A DNA stretch of 34,662 nt from Bacillota bacterium (GCA_023435435.1 JAEYRW010000037.1:1-34662); one strand, 5' to 3'; shown: positions 15,400 through 22,893, numbered from the stretch's first letter. Program-made: numbers and translations. The notes: generated from the sequence alone by a model not told the origin.

Positions 15400-16719
15400 A
15401 TGCCACGCAAGATTGCGTTCATCGGCGCGGGCAGCTTCGGGTTTACCCGCGGGCTCGTGCGCGACATCCTGACATTCCCGGCGTTCTCTGACGCGACCAT
15501 CGCCCTCATGGACGTAAACCCCGAGCGGCTTGCCTATATCAAGCGTGCGGTGGAACGGATCGTCGCCGAGGGAAGCTACCCCGCCACCGTCGTCGCGACC
15601 ACGGACCGGAAGGAAGCGCTCACGGGCGCGGACGGCGTGCTCTGCACCATTCTCGCGGGCGAGCTCGACGTGTGGCAGCACGACATCCTGATCCCCAAGA
15701 AGTACGGCGTTGACACAAACGTCGGTGACACCCGCGGGCCCAGCGGCATCTTCCGCTACCTGCGCACCATCAACCCCATGCTCGAGATCGCGGCGGACAT
15801 CGACCGCTACTGCCCCGACGCGGTGTTCCTCAACTATACAAACCCCATGGCGATGCTGTGCAGAACCATTCAGGGCCAGTTCCCCAAGATGATCACCTCC
15901 GGCCTCTGCCACTCCGTGCAGGGAACCGCCGCCATGCTCGCCGCGTGGGCGGGCGCCAAGGAGGGCGAATACGAGTACACCTGCGCCGGCATCAACCATC
16001 AGGCGTTCTACACCGAGTTTTTGGTGAACGGAAAGGACGCTTACCCCGCCATCCGCAAGGCCATTGCCGAGAACGAGGAAATCTACAACAAGGAAATCGT
16101 GCGGAACGAGATGTTCCTCGCGTTGGGCTACTACGTCACCGAGTCCTCGGGCCACAACAGCGAATACAACTGGTGGTTCAGAAAGCGCCCCGACCTCATC
16201 GAGAAGTACTGCCTGCCGGGGACGGGCTGGAATCCGGGTGAGTACGCGTACATCCTCAACGAGTACAAAAGGCGCGAGACGACGTGGAAGGACGACATTG
16301 AAAAGTGGCTCACCGAGCCCTTCGATCTGGCACGCGGCCACGAATACGCGGCTTACATCTTCAACGCCATCTTCGGCGACGGGACGCTGTTTAAATTCAA
16401 CGGCAACGTGCGCAACTTCGGGCTCATCGACAATCTGCCCACCGGCGCGTGCGTCGAGGTGCCGGTGCTCGCCTCCAGGCGCGGGCTCGAGCCCATCCAC
16501 GTGGGCAAGATGCCGCCCCAGTGCGCGCTTCTGTCCGGCACGTCCGCGCAGATCGAGGAATTGGTGGTCGAAGGCTCCCTGTGGGGCGACAAGGAAATGA
16601 TCTATCAGGCCATCTGTTACGACCCGCTCACCGCCTCCGTCCTGAGTCTGCGCGAGATTCGCGCCATGGTGGACGAAATGTTCGAGAAGAACAAAGAGTG
16701 GCTGGTGCAGTTCAATTAA
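15400..16719 (+). CDS. melA: Glycoside hydrolase family 4, alpha-galactosidase type
   Basis: GH4 enzymes cleave glycosidic bonds by an NAD+- and Mn2+-dependent oxidation-elimination mechanism in the cytosol. The 439-residue protein has an N-terminal dinucleotide-binding GAGSFGFTRGLVRDIL and the conserved NYTNPMA. GLCHSVQGT supplies the metal-binding cysteine, and INHQAFY supplies a second metal ligand and active-site residues. The CHSVQG form resembles MelA alpha-galactosidases more than 6-phospho-glycosidases, but the substrate is inferred. The ATG lies 7 nt after GGGGAGG. The gene is alone: no sugar transporter or regulator adjoins it, and a strong terminator follows. Confidence 0.9.
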   Translation: MPRKIAFIGAGSFGFTRGLVRDILTFPAFSDATIALMDVNPERLAYIKRAVERIVAEGSYPATVVATTDRKEALTGADGVLCTILAGELDVWQHDILIPKKYGVDTNVGDTRGPSGIFRYLRTINPMLEIAADIDRYCPDAVFLNYTNPMAMLCRTIQGQFPKMITSGLCHSVQGTAAMLAAWAGAKEGEYEYTCAGINHQAFYTEFLVNGKDAYPAIRKAIAENEEIYNKEIVRNEMFLALGYYVTESSGHNSEYNWWFRKRPDLIEKYCLPGTGWNPGEYAYILNEYKRRETTWKDDIEKWLTEPFDLARGHEYAAYIFNAIFGDGTLFKFNGNVRNFGLIDNLPTGACVEVPVLASRRGLEPIHVGKMPPQCALLSGTSAQIEELVVEGSLWGDKEMIYQAICYDPLTASVLSLREIRAMVDEMFEKNKEWLVQFN

Positions 16720-16725
16720 TTCTCA

Positions 16726-16762
16726 CCGCCCCGGCATCAATGCCGGGGTGGCTTTTTGCTTT
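16726..16762 (+). terminator. Rho-independent terminator after the GH4 gene
   Basis: CCCCGGCA pairs with TGCCGGGG around TCAA, extended to 11 bp through a G-U pair, and is followed by CTTTTTGCTTTT. Confidence 0.88.
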
Positions 16763-16768
16763 TGGGCG

Positions 16769-16777
16769 TGCTATAAT
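16769..16777 (+). promoter_or_regulatory. Extended -10 promoter of the membrane-anchored protein gene
   Basis: TGCTATAAT is an extended -10 element with no clear -35, starting just after the GH4 terminator and about 30 nt before the GTG start. Confidence 0.5.
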
Positions 16778-16807
16778 GAGGCATTGCAGGAATAAGAGGT
16801 GTTTTCA

Positions 16808-17527
16808 GTGGGCGCAGCCGGGCACTACGTGAAACCGCGCGGGAAAAAGCCTTATTTAAAGAAATGGGAACGGATCGTCGTTCTTTCGGTATTCGGCGCA
16901 CTTGCGCTTTCCGCGGCAGCGTACTTCATTGTGCAGGCGGCATTGGATGATTCTTTGCCGGTGAAAGACGGCACGGTCGTGACGGACGCGGTCAACCCCA
17001 TCGTGGTCAACGAAGGCACGGCGAAAAAACCGAAATATTACGTGTACGGCTCGTATGATTTCGCGTCCCTCGACGCGGAGGTCGCGGTGGAGGACGTCAA
17101 CGGCGACGGGAACGAGACGGGCATATACGTCTACCCCCACGACGACGCCTATGACTACGCGTTCATTTACGGTTCTCACGTCGTCGCACAGGATGCCGCG
17201 GAAAACGTGCATGACAACATCGGCGCGATGCTCCAGAACGGCGACGTGCATGAACTCCGGTCATATTCGCGCAACGGCCTCACAGGCAGCGCGTACTGGT
17301 ATACGTTCTGGAGTGAAAAAACGGACGAAAACGGCGAGACGGTATTTGACGAAAGCGGAAACGCCGTCAAGGAATATCAGCAGACGTTCAGCTGCTACAT
17401 GCCCACGGCACGGGGCTGCCTCATCGTGCGGGTGACGCACAAGGGCACCGACGAGGGCGTCTACGTGGACGAATCCGTGGGGTACGAGGAAATTGGGGAA
17501 ATATTGGACTGCATTCAGATCGACTGA
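16808..17527 (+). CDS. Unknown protein with N-terminal membrane anchor
   Basis: I do not recognise the family. The 239-residue protein starts with GTG at 16808, 6 nt after AGAGGTG. It has a basic N-terminus (KPRGKKPYLKKWER), one hydrophobic helix (about 26-45, IVVLSVFGALALSAAAYFIV) and an extracytoplasmic domain of about 190 residues. That domain is rich in Tyr, Asp, Val and Gly and looks beta-structured. The stretch DVNGDGNETG resembles a calcium-binding loop, but this is only a pattern. There is no lipobox or sortase motif. It has its own promoter and stands between two terminator hairpins, so it is probably monocistronic. Confidence 0.8.
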   Translation: MGAAGHYVKPRGKKPYLKKWERIVVLSVFGALALSAAAYFIVQAALDDSLPVKDGTVVTDAVNPIVVNEGTAKKPKYYVYGSYDFASLDAEVAVEDVNGDGNETGIYVYPHDDAYDYAFIYGSHVVAQDAAENVHDNIGAMLQNGDVHELRSYSRNGLTGSAYWYTFWSEKTDENGETVFDESGNAVKEYQQTFSCYMPTARGCLIVRVTHKGTDEGVYVDESVGYEEIGEILDCIQID

Positions 17528-17539
17528 CAGACATAAAGA

Positions 17540-17568
17540 ACAATCCCCCGGCGAAGCCGGGGGATTGT
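17540..17568. terminator. Strong hairpin shared by two converging units
   Basis: A 13-bp perfect stem (ACAATCCCCCGGC and its complement) with a GAA loop lies between the plus-strand unknown gene and the minus-strand TnpA remnant. On the minus strand TCTTTATG follows; on the plus strand no U-run follows. It could also be the right end hairpin of the IS. Confidence 0.6.
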
Positions 17569-17930
17569 CATGTGCGGGGCACAGCCCTGGAATACCAGCC
17601 GCGCCCTAACAGGCGCATAAACGACCTGCCATCTGCGTGGGTCTGTTCCTTGCCACCCGTATACGGGTCCTCTTTCCCGAACATCGTCATCTGCTCCCCC
17701 AGCTTATCTTCCCGCAGCTGCTTCTTTATAAATTCCTCGATTTTTTTCGCATTTTTCCCTGCCGCGTCTACGTGGTACCCCCGGCACCAGAACTCCCGGT
17801 TTCCTGTATTTGTACTTCTCTCCCGCTTCTTTTCTCCAAAGAATACCTTCCGTCTGTACTTCGGGTCAAACGCGATATGGTATTTGCCATTCCACTTGGT
17901 GTGTGCTAAACTGTTCCCGTCATTCGGCAT
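17568..17930 (-). pseudogene. tnpA: IS200/IS605 TnpA transposase remnant, internally deleted
   Basis: TnpA moves IS200/IS605 elements by HUH/Y1 single-strand transposition. This 120-residue frame has the typical start (NSLAHTKWNGKYHIAF, PKYRRKVFF). It then jumps to the late part (GNREFWCRGYHVDAAGKN). About 60 residues in the middle are missing, including the H-hydrophobic-H metal site. At the position of the catalytic tyrosine (IxxYIxxQ) it reads IEEFIKKQ, with Phe67 in place of Tyr. At 17805-17817 the DNA spells KYKY in another frame just before GNR, which shows a frameshift at the junction. A tail of about 26 residues runs past the normal C-terminal GGK. It should be catalytically dead. Confidence 0.85.
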
Positions 17931-17980
17931 TCCGATGACTTCCCTTTGCTTCTTCACCACAGTTGACGGACCGCAGTGTT

Positions 17981-17989
17981 ATTATAGCA
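17981..17989 (-). promoter_or_regulatory. Extended -10 upstream of the TnpA remnant
   Basis: TGCTATAAT on the minus strand lies about 50 nt before the TnpA start. No good -35 is seen. Confidence 0.4.
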
Positions 17990-18030
17990 AAAGGAGTTTT
18001 ATTATCATAGTTATAGCCATAGGCCTTTTG

Positions 18031-18052
18031 AACCCCAGACTAGCGTGGGGTT
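18031..18052 (+). repeat. Hairpin, probable left end of the IS200/IS605 remnant
   Basis: AACCCCA and TGGGGTT form a 7-bp stem around an 8-nt loop, followed by TTT. It sits about 100 nt upstream of the TnpA start, where IS200/IS605 elements carry a subterminal hairpin instead of inverted terminal repeats. It could alternatively be a terminator. Between 17931 and 18068 nothing else is recognisable. Confidence 0.5.
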
Positions 18053-18068
18053 TTCGAATTACAAAAAC

Positions 18069-18103
18069 GGGATGCGCCCCGATCAGGGACGCATCCTTTT
18101 TTG
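18069..18103. terminator. Bidirectional terminator after the AraC-type gene
   Basis: GGATGCG and CGCATCC pair, with an inner CCC/GGG stem, followed by TTTTTT on the plus strand and by CGTTTTTG on the minus strand. It lies 8 nt past the stop of the AraC-type gene. Confidence 0.85.
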
Positions 18104-18110
18104 TCGGCTT

Positions 18111-19028
18111 CTATGCCCGCTTGACGGGTCGCGCTTCGATGTAGCCCCGATAGCCCATGGGCGCGAGCTGGAAGCGCGGGGCGGCCTCCGGGTCCCACTC
18201 GTAACCGTAGAGCTTCGGGTTGAATGTTTCAAGGTGCTTCCAGATCTCCCCAACCGCCGCGCCGTACATTTCCTCATCGGAATACGGCTCGCCCTGAAAG
18301 ACCATGTAGGTGGCGGGCGGCAGATCAATGACCTCGTATCCCTCCGGCGGCTTCTTGCCGTAATCCGGCGGCACTTCGACGCCCTGCACATAGTGGGAAG
18401 TTCCTTCCGGCATCATGCGCTTGGGCAGCCAGAGGCCGCAGGGCTCGTAGAGCGCCTCCTTGACGCCGCACAGCACGTCCCAGATGACTCCCGCGGCTTC
18501 GCAGCCCAGCTCCTCGCAGTATTCAAAATACTCCGTCGCCTGCGCGCCCCGCTTCAGAAGGAGCCTGCGCGCGGGACGCTCCATCACCTGTGCAAAAATT
18601 GTTCTCTTGGCGTCAAATTCCATGTTCGTCACTTCCTCTCGATTCATTGCGCGGTAGGACTGGACGACGTTTTCCGGCAGAAAAAGGGGAATCGGCGGCG
18701 CGTTGCGCGCATAGGCCCCGGGGGACACGCCGAACGCCCGGGTGAACGCCCGCGTAAACCCCTCGCCCGAATCGAAGGTGAAGTCGAGCGCTACGTCGAG
18801 CACCCGTTCTCCCCCCTCCCTGAGCCGCATTGCCGCCGTGGCAAGCCGCCTTGCGCGCACGTACTCGAACGGCGACTTTCCCGTCAATTCCCGGAACATC
18901 CGCGCGGTGTGCCACACCGAGTAGCCTGCCGCGTCCGCGATCTGCTTCATGGAGACCTTTTCGGTCAGATGCGCCTCAATGAACGCCTGCGCGCGCCCCA
19001 CCGCGGCCACCGTTTCCGGTACGGCCAT
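18111..19028 (-). CDS. AraC family regulator with GyrI-like effector domain
   Basis: This is a 305-residue DNA-binding regulator. An N-terminal AraC/XylS double helix-turn-helix (about 10-105) has MKQIADAAGYSVWHTARMFRELTGKSPFEYVRARRL and DFTFDSGEGFTRAFTRAFG followed by SPGAY (quoted as separate blocks). A C-terminal GyrI-like/Rob-type small-molecule binding domain (about 150-305) has YEVIDLPPATYMVFQG. Proteins of this build respond to drugs or hydrophobic compounds, but the ligand here is unknown. The start at 19028 has GGAGGTGAGAGG before ATG; upstream in-frame codons lack support. It is monocistronic, between two terminators. Confidence 0.9.
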   Translation of the reverse strand: MAVPETVAAVGRAQAFIEAHLTEKVSMKQIADAAGYSVWHTARMFRELTGKSPFEYVRARRLATAAMRLREGGERVLDVALDFTFDSGEGFTRAFTRAFGVSPGAYARNAPPIPLFLPENVVQSYRAMNREEVTNMEFDAKRTIFAQVMERPARRLLLKRGAQATEYFEYCEELGCEAAGVIWDVLCGVKEALYEPCGLWLPKRMMPEGTSHYVQGVEVPPDYGKKPPEGYEVIDLPPATYMVFQGEPYSDEEMYGAAVGEIWKHLETFNPKLYGYEWDPEAAPRFQLAPMGYRGYIEARPVKRA

Positions 19029-19064
19029 CCTCTCACCTCCCGCACGCACAATGATACACGAAAA

Positions 19065-19085
19065 CGGCCAAGCGGCGCTTGACCG
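19065..19085 (-). promoter_or_regulatory. Palindrome upstream of the AraC-type gene
   Basis: CGGTCAAGC and GCTTGGCCG (minus strand) form a 9-bp inverted repeat with one T-G pair around GCC, followed by TTTTCG. It is 37 nt before the start. A -10-like TATCAT lies between. It could be an autoregulatory operator or an attenuator. Confidence 0.4.
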
Positions 19086-19110
19086 GCGTTGCTTTCTTTT
19101 ATTGTAACAG

Positions 19111-19136
19111 AAAACCGGATCGGCAGTGCGATCCGG
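19111..19136 (-). terminator. Terminator after the phospholipase C-like gene
   Basis: CCGGATCG and CGATCCGG form an 8-bp perfect stem with a 6-nt loop, followed on the minus strand by TTTTCTGTT, 10 nt after the stop codon. Confidence 0.82.
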
Positions 19137-19146
19137 CAAAAAATGT

Positions 19147-19695
19147 TCAGGCGGCGACGGGCGTCAACTGGGAAAACAGCATGCAGGCGACCCGCTCGAC
19201 GAAATTCATGTCCTTCTGCTGGGAAGCGGGCATCTTCATGTACCGCGCGTGCTCGTCCACAAGCGCCTCAAAAAGCGGCTTCATCGCGGGAACGGCATTC
19301 GCCTTACGCTCCGCGAGGTACGCGGCAAACTTTTCCTTGAGCTCCATTTCATAGCTGCGGTGGTCCGGCAACGAGCCGGGGAAATTGCGGTTGTGGGCGT
19401 AGGTGAACGCGTCCACCACATAGTGAATGAGCTTTCCAAGCCGATAATAGTCGCGGTACCGGAAATGAACGCGGGCCTCAAGGCGCATGATGGCCTCGCA
19501 GATGTACTCCGCGGTGCTTTCGAACGTGTGTCCGGAAAACATGCGGTTTGAAAACGAGCCGCGCAGGTAAGTGAGATAATTATAGTCGGGCTCGACGCAA
19601 CCGAACACAAATGCCCAGCGCTGGGTCTTGCGCGCGTGCGTGCCGATTCCCCCAACGATGTACTTTCCAAGCAAGAGATGGCTTTTGGTCTTCAA
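19147..19695 (-). CDS. Zinc-dependent phospholipase C family protein
   Basis: From TTG at 19695 (7 nt after GGGGGG) it has 182 residues. The arrangement of metal-type residues fits the PF00882 zinc phospholipase C/P1 nuclease-like fold. It has His in KTKSHLLLGKYI, acidic residues in GCVEPDYNYLTYL, His in SGHTFES, and the HxxxD...H pattern in KLIHYVVDAFTYAHNRNF. Unlike the secreted toxins there is no signal peptide with this start, and the C-terminal lipid-binding domain is absent. Such short intracellular homologues are common in Clostridia and their substrate is unknown. The frame is open upstream to 19809, but that reads through the preceding terminator. Confidence 0.8.
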   Translation of the reverse strand: MKTKSHLLLGKYIVGGIGTHARKTQRWAFVFGCVEPDYNYLTYLRGSFSNRMFSGHTFESTAEYICEAIMRLEARVHFRYRDYYRLGKLIHYVVDAFTYAHNRNFPGSLPDHRSYEMELKEKFAAYLAERKANAVPAMKPLFEALVDEHARYMKMPASQQKDMNFVERVACMLFSQLTPVAA

Positions 19696-19727
19696 TAGAA
19701 GTCCCCCCAGCTTCAAACTTCGAGGGT

Positions 19728-19733
19728 AGTATA
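19728..19733 (-). promoter_or_regulatory. Candidate -10 of the phospholipase C-like gene
   Basis: TATACT on the minus strand lies 32 nt before the TTG start and directly downstream of the terminator of the sigma operon. No clear -35 is present. Confidence 0.3.
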
Positions 19734-19768
19734 AAACAAATATATGTCTAAAAAGTACCGTAGAAAGT

Positions 19769-19810
19769 AAAAAAAAGGCGCAGGCGATGGAAATTTCCAC
19801 CACCCGCACC
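19769..19810 (-). terminator. Terminator of the sigma/anti-sigma operon
   Basis: A long stem (GGTGCGGGTGGTGGAAA with TTTCCATCGCCTGCGCC, including several G-U pairs) is followed by eight Ts on the minus strand, just after the anti-sigma stop. Confidence 0.87.
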
Positions 19811-19818
19811 GATTTTTG

Positions 19819-20538
19819 TCAATTTTTCTGAATGGTAATCGTGACAGACACCGTGTCGCCTTCCCCGTCGCTCACCCGCGAAGCGTCCACCGCACCCGCA
19901 TAGGCAAGGGAATCCGAAAACGCCTCGTATTCATCCGCGGGAACGGAGACCGTCAGATAGGCAATGGACGCGGCGACGGAGCTGTCGTCCACGGTACCGT
20001 TGAACTCGTCGGCCAGCGACTCGACAGTGTCCGCTGCCACCGCCACATCGTCCGCAAGAATGCGGACCGTGGAGGTCATCGCCACGGCTTCGAAGGTGCG
20101 CGCGGTCGCCTGGGTCGAATTGTTCTCGTCGCCGTCGGCGGCGACGAAGGCAAACGTGCTCGCCTGCGACCCATCCTTGGCCATCCGCGCGGTGGGCGCT
20201 TCCTCGGACTGCCGGCCAAACAGGTTCATGCCGGCAGCTACGCCGACGAGCACCACGCAGGCCGCCGCGACCGCGCCGAACGTGCGATAGAACCCCCGCA
20301 CGCGCCGCTTGCGCGCCTCGGCCTTCACGGCGCCACGCCAAGCGGCTTGTGCCGCGAGGGGCACCCGGATGCCGTCATCAAGCCCGGAAAGCATCTTTTT
20401 CAGCGCTTCGGCGCGCCCGAGCTCCCGCGCGCAGCCATCGCATTCGCGCGCATGCGCAAGGATGCCATCCCGCATACCGACGTCTAATTCACCGTCGACA
20501 AACGCGTCCAGCAAACCCATAAACTCATCGCATTTCAC
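19819..20538 (-). CDS. Membrane anti-sigma factor with zinc-finger domain
   Basis: This 239-residue protein has an N-terminal cytosolic anti-sigma domain with the zinc-binding HARECDGCARELG motif (HxxxCxxC, ZAS type). A membrane helix (TFGAVAAACVVLVGVAAGMNLF, about 87-108) and an extracytoplasmic domain follow; the latter, with FNGTVDDSSVAASIAYLTV, resembles part of DUF4349 proteins. It should hold the sigma factor encoded just upstream until an envelope signal arrives. GTG at 20538, 7 nt after GAGGTG, is chosen over TTG at 20544, which touches the ribosome site. It is 44 nt downstream of the sigma gene in one operon. Confidence 0.87.
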   Translation of the reverse strand: MKCDEFMGLLDAFVDGELDVGMRDGILAHARECDGCARELGRAEALKKMLSGLDDGIRVPLAAQAAWRGAVKAEARKRRVRGFYRTFGAVAAACVVLVGVAAGMNLFGRQSEEAPTARMAKDGSQASTFAFVAADGDENNSTQATARTFEAVAMTSTVRILADDVAVAADTVESLADEFNGTVDDSSVAASIAYLTVSVPADEYEAFSDSLAYAGAVDASRVSDGEGDTVSVTITIQKN

Positions 20539-20582
20539 GCGCAATCACCTCTGTCTCAAGCATTCGAAATTTAGACGCCCGC

Positions 20583-21164
20583 TCATTCAAAAAGTTCCAT
20601 ATGATCCTTCAGAATTTGCCTGAGCCGCTCGCGTCCGCGGCTGATGCGGGATTTGACGGTTCCGATGTTGGCGGTGAGCATGTCCGCGATCTCGTCGTAG
20701 GAAAAGCCCTGTATGTCCCGGAGCACCACCGCGGCGCGCATGTCCTCCGGCAGTTCCGCAATCGCCCTGTCGAGGGTGCGCCTCTGTTCTGCCGCGATGG
20801 CGTGCCTTTCCGGAACATCGTCCTCGTCAGAGGGCGACCAGCCGCTGTCCAGAAGCCCGTCCAGGGAGGCCGCGCCGCGCACCTTGCGGCGCCGGAGCTC
20901 GTCGAGGCAGGTATTCATCGTGATCCGGTAGACCCAGGTGGAAAAGGAAGACTGCGCCTTAAAGCCGGCGATGGAACGGTAGATGCGGATCATCGCGTCC
21001 TGCAGGCAATCCTGCGCATCCTCGCGATTGGCGCACATGCGAAGCGCCACCGCGAACATGCGGCTTTCGTGCGCCGCCATGAGGTCCGAAAACGCCGCGC
21101 CGTCCCCCGTTGCCGCGCGGGCAATCAGTTCCTCCTCCGTCTCCCGCTCCATGACGTTCAACAT
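20583..21164 (-). CDS. ECF-type RNA polymerase sigma factor
   Basis: This is a 193-residue sigma-70 family extracytoplasmic-function factor. Region 2 covers LMAAHESRMFAVALRM, DAQDCLQDAMIRIYRS and FSTWVYRITMNTCLDELRRR. Region 4 covers LPEDMRAAVVLRDIQGFSYDEIA and GTVKSRISRGRERLRQIL (listed as blocks). The position usually holding Pro before GTVKSR is Ile in the segment TANIGTVKSR. ATG at 21164 lies 7 nt after GGAGG. A sigma-A type promoter (21187-21214) precedes it; no ECF-type autoregulatory promoter was obvious. With the membrane anti-sigma gene it forms a classical signalling pair. Confidence 0.93.
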   Translation of the reverse strand: MLNVMERETEEELIARAATGDGAAFSDLMAAHESRMFAVALRMCANREDAQDCLQDAMIRIYRSIAGFKAQSSFSTWVYRITMNTCLDELRRRKVRGAASLDGLLDSGWSPSDEDDVPERHAIAAEQRRTLDRAIAELPEDMRAAVVLRDIQGFSYDEIADMLTANIGTVKSRISRGRERLRQILKDHMELFE

Positions 21165-21186
21165 GCACACACCTCCAAACGAAACT

Positions 21187-21214
21187 ATTATACACGATTC
21201 ATGTTTTTTTGCAA
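21187..21214 (-). promoter_or_regulatory. Promoter of the sigma/anti-sigma operon
   Basis: TTGCAA (21209-21214) and perfect TATAAT (21187-21192) on the minus strand are spaced 16 nt, 23 nt before the ATG. Confidence 0.8.
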
Positions 21215-21219
21215 AGGGG

Positions 21220-21249
21220 TTGATTTTACCTGTGCGCCTGCGTTATAAT
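21220..21249 (+). promoter_or_regulatory. Promoter of tRNA-Leu
   Basis: TTGATT (21220-21225) and perfect TATAAT (21244-21249) are spaced 18 nt. The -10 ends 10 nt before the mature tRNA 5' end. It is divergent from the sigma operon promoter. Confidence 0.7.
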
Positions 21250-21259
21250 GTTTGAGCGC

Positions 21260-21345
21260 GCCGGTGTGATGGAATGGCAGACGTGACGGACTCAAAATCC
21301 GTTGGTGGCGACACCGTGTCGGTTCGAGTCCGACCACCGGCACCA
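21260..21345 (+). tRNA. tRNA-Leu (anticodon CAA)
   Basis: The acceptor stem GCCGGTG pairs with CACCGGC, and CCA is encoded after the discriminator A. The anticodon stem ACGGA/TCCGT encloses the loop CTCAAAA, giving anticodon CAA for TTG codons. The long variable arm (GGTGGCGACACC region) identifies a class II tRNA, and the T-arm has GGTTCGAGTCC. The 86-nt length is normal for tRNA-Leu. It has its own promoter and terminator. Confidence 0.97.
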
Positions 21346-21346
21346 A

Positions 21347-21382
21347 AGAGAACCCTTGTAAATCAGGGGTTCTTTCCTTTTC
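21347..21382 (+). terminator. Terminator after tRNA-Leu
   Basis: AGAACCC and GGGTTCT pair (extendable to 9 bp with one G-U) around an 11-nt loop, followed by TTTCCTTTTCT. Between here and 21494 nothing else is visible. Confidence 0.75.
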
Positions 21383-21494
21383 TCCTGCTCAAAATGAACG
21401 TGCGGAAAACATCAAACATCTACGAACAACACAAAGCCGACACATGACACGAAAAAGCCCTTTCAGCGAAGCGTCAAACCACACGCAAAGAATG

Positions 21495-21728
21495 TCACCT
21501 GCCCTTCCCCGCCCGTGGCTTGCCAATCGAAGGCTCCACCTCGTACTTCGATTTTTCATCGGGCATGAAGTCATCGTCAAGATATTCGTTGGATATCCAC
21601 TTTATGGCTGAGACTTCCTTGCATTCTGGCACACGATCCTCGTAGTCCTCAATCCGGTCCTGGTGCGCAATGAGCGCGTTCGTCCTGGTATTCGTTTCAC
21701 TGGCGACTCGGGACAGCTCGCATTGCAT
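21495..21728 (-). CDS. Small unknown acidic protein
   Basis: This frame gives 77 residues from ATG at 21728, four bases after the stop of the collagen-like gene, or 81 from a TTG at 21740 that overlaps it. Codon use looks like real coding sequence. The protein is charged (ALIAHQDRIEDYEDRVPE, then WISNEYLDDDFMPDEKSKY) and has no membrane or signal segment. I do not recognise the family. No good ribosome site precedes the ATG, so it is either coupled to the gene upstream or the 3' remnant of a larger gene. Confidence 0.45.
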   Translation of the reverse strand: MQCELSRVASETNTRTNALIAHQDRIEDYEDRVPECKEVSAIKWISNEYLDDDFMPDEKSKYEVEPSIGKPRAGKGR

Positions 21729-21732
21729 TGAA

Positions 21733-22893
21733 CTAACCAATAGACCTTATGGATACATAATTAACTACGCCCGTAAAATTTGTATTGGTCGTGAACGCCC
21801 CGCCTGTTACAAGAAACGATAAAGTACTATTTGCCGGAACATTAACTATCAGTTGCAGTGCGTGGAATCCAACTGAATTAGCTTGCAGACTTGCAGAAAG
21901 TCCGGAACCATTTACAATTAGTGTCACTAAAGGAAATCCAGAATCAACTGACAAAACATTAATGCCATATTCTATTTGATAGTATTTGGCTTCTGTAACT
22001 GTAATTATTCTTCTTGTACCATCGATATTAATCCCAGAGGCAGATACTTGCGATGGGAAATACAGGTTGTCATTAACCTGATAGGTTTGCTGAACATTAC
22101 AGAGATAACTCGCGAATTGTATCGTATCTGCCGGCCCGGTCGGGCCTGTCGGACCCGTTGCTCCGGTTAAACCTGTTAGGCCGGTGGAACCAGTAGGGCC
22201 GACAGGGCCAATGAGCCCGGTAGGACCGGTGGGGCCGGTAGGACCGGTAGGCCCGTCAAGGCCGGTGAGCCCGGTAGGACCGGTGGGCCCGTCAAGGCCG
22301 GTGGGTCCGGTAGGACCGGTGGACCCGTCAAGGCCGGTGAGCCCGGTAGGACCGGTGGGGCCGTCAAGGCCGGTGGGGCCGGTAGGACCAGTGGGGCCGG
22401 TAGGGCCAATGAGCCCGGTAGGACCGGTGGGTCCGGTAGGACCAGTGGGCCCGGTAGGACCAGTGGGGCCGGTAGGACCAAAAGTACCTTCCACATCATC
22501 GTAGGTCAAGGCAAGGCCTGCTTTCGCCACGGGATTGGTTGCATAGTTACAGGATGCGCCACTTGTATTGACAAGCGATATGGTGACCGGAGCCGATGTC
22601 ACGAGGATAACACCTGTTCCAACAACTACTCCGGTCTTGATTGATGAGGTACCGGCAAGCTCATCACCCTGAGAAGAAATCAGGGAGAATGACGTAAATG
22701 TGGATTGCGACGACTGGATGGCCACCCACCAGTTAATCAAATATCGACCATTTTCGTTGACGGTTATCGTGCCCGTAATTGCGTTGTACGAGATATTACC
22801 GTCAGACAGTGTAATATGATCGAAAAGCACGTTGCTTCCGAACGCAACCGCTGTACCAGAAAGAAACTCTAATTGAAGGGAGATATTTGCCAT
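21733..22893 (-). CDS. BclA-like collagen-repeat spore surface protein
   Basis: This 386-residue protein has three parts. The N-terminal beta-rich domain (1-138; TITVNENGRYLINWWVAI) resembles the C1q/TNF-like fold of BclA tips. A collagen-like stretch follows (139-255) of 39 Gly-X-Y triplets, mostly GPT with GLT, GLD and GLI. A second beta-rich domain (256-386; RIITVTEAKYYQIEYGINVL) also ends in a BclA-tip-like pattern. BclA-like proteins form trimeric filaments on the exosporium; here the collagen rod would join two globular heads. There is no signal peptide, as expected for mother-cell-made spore proteins. The ATG is preceded by AGGAGG at 8 nt. Composition is more AT-rich than the neighbours. 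Confidence 0.87.
   Translation of the reverse strand: MANISLQLEFLSGTAVAFGSNVLFDHITLSDGNISYNAITGTITVNENGRYLINWWVAIQSSQSTFTSFSLISSQGDELAGTSSIKTGVVVGTGVILVTSAPVTISLVNTSGASCNYATNPVAKAGLALTYDDVEGTFGPTGPTGPTGPTGPTGPTGPTGLIGPTGPTGPTGPTGLDGPTGPTGLTGLDGSTGPTGPTGLDGPTGPTGLTGLDGPTGPTGPTGPTGLIGPVGPTGSTGLTGLTGATGPTGPTGPADTIQFASYLCNVQQTYQVNDNLYFPSQVSASGINIDGTRRIITVTEAKYYQIEYGINVLSVDSGFPLVTLIVNGSGLSASLQANSVGFHALQLIVNVPANSTLSFLVTGGAFTTNTNFTGVVNYVSIRSIG
22129..22479 (-). repeat. 9-bp-unit tandem repeat encoding the collagen-like rod
   Basis: Thirty-nine degenerate 9-bp units encode Gly-X-Y triplets, with longer repeats of about 45-60 bp built on GLD/GLI variants. Such tracts change length by slippage and recombination. 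The repeat keeps extra frames open on both strands, which are artefacts. Confidence 0.95.

Noticed and set aside
15400..16500. Long minus-strand frame antisense to the GH4 gene
   Set aside because: Its composition mirrors the GH4 codons and it lacks motifs and a start site; the GH4 reading has clear family signatures.
17572..18144. Plus-strand open frame across the TnpA remnant
   Set aside because: It is hydrophobic and aromatic-rich antisense of the transposase, with no ribosome site.
22129..22479. CRISPR array
   Set aside because: The repeats are contiguous 9-bp coding units without unique spacers.
22176..22504. Open frames rich in Pro, Gly and Val on both strands inside the collagen region
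   Set aside because: They follow from the 9-bp repeat unit, which has no stops in several frames. No start sites with ribosome binding sequences exist.
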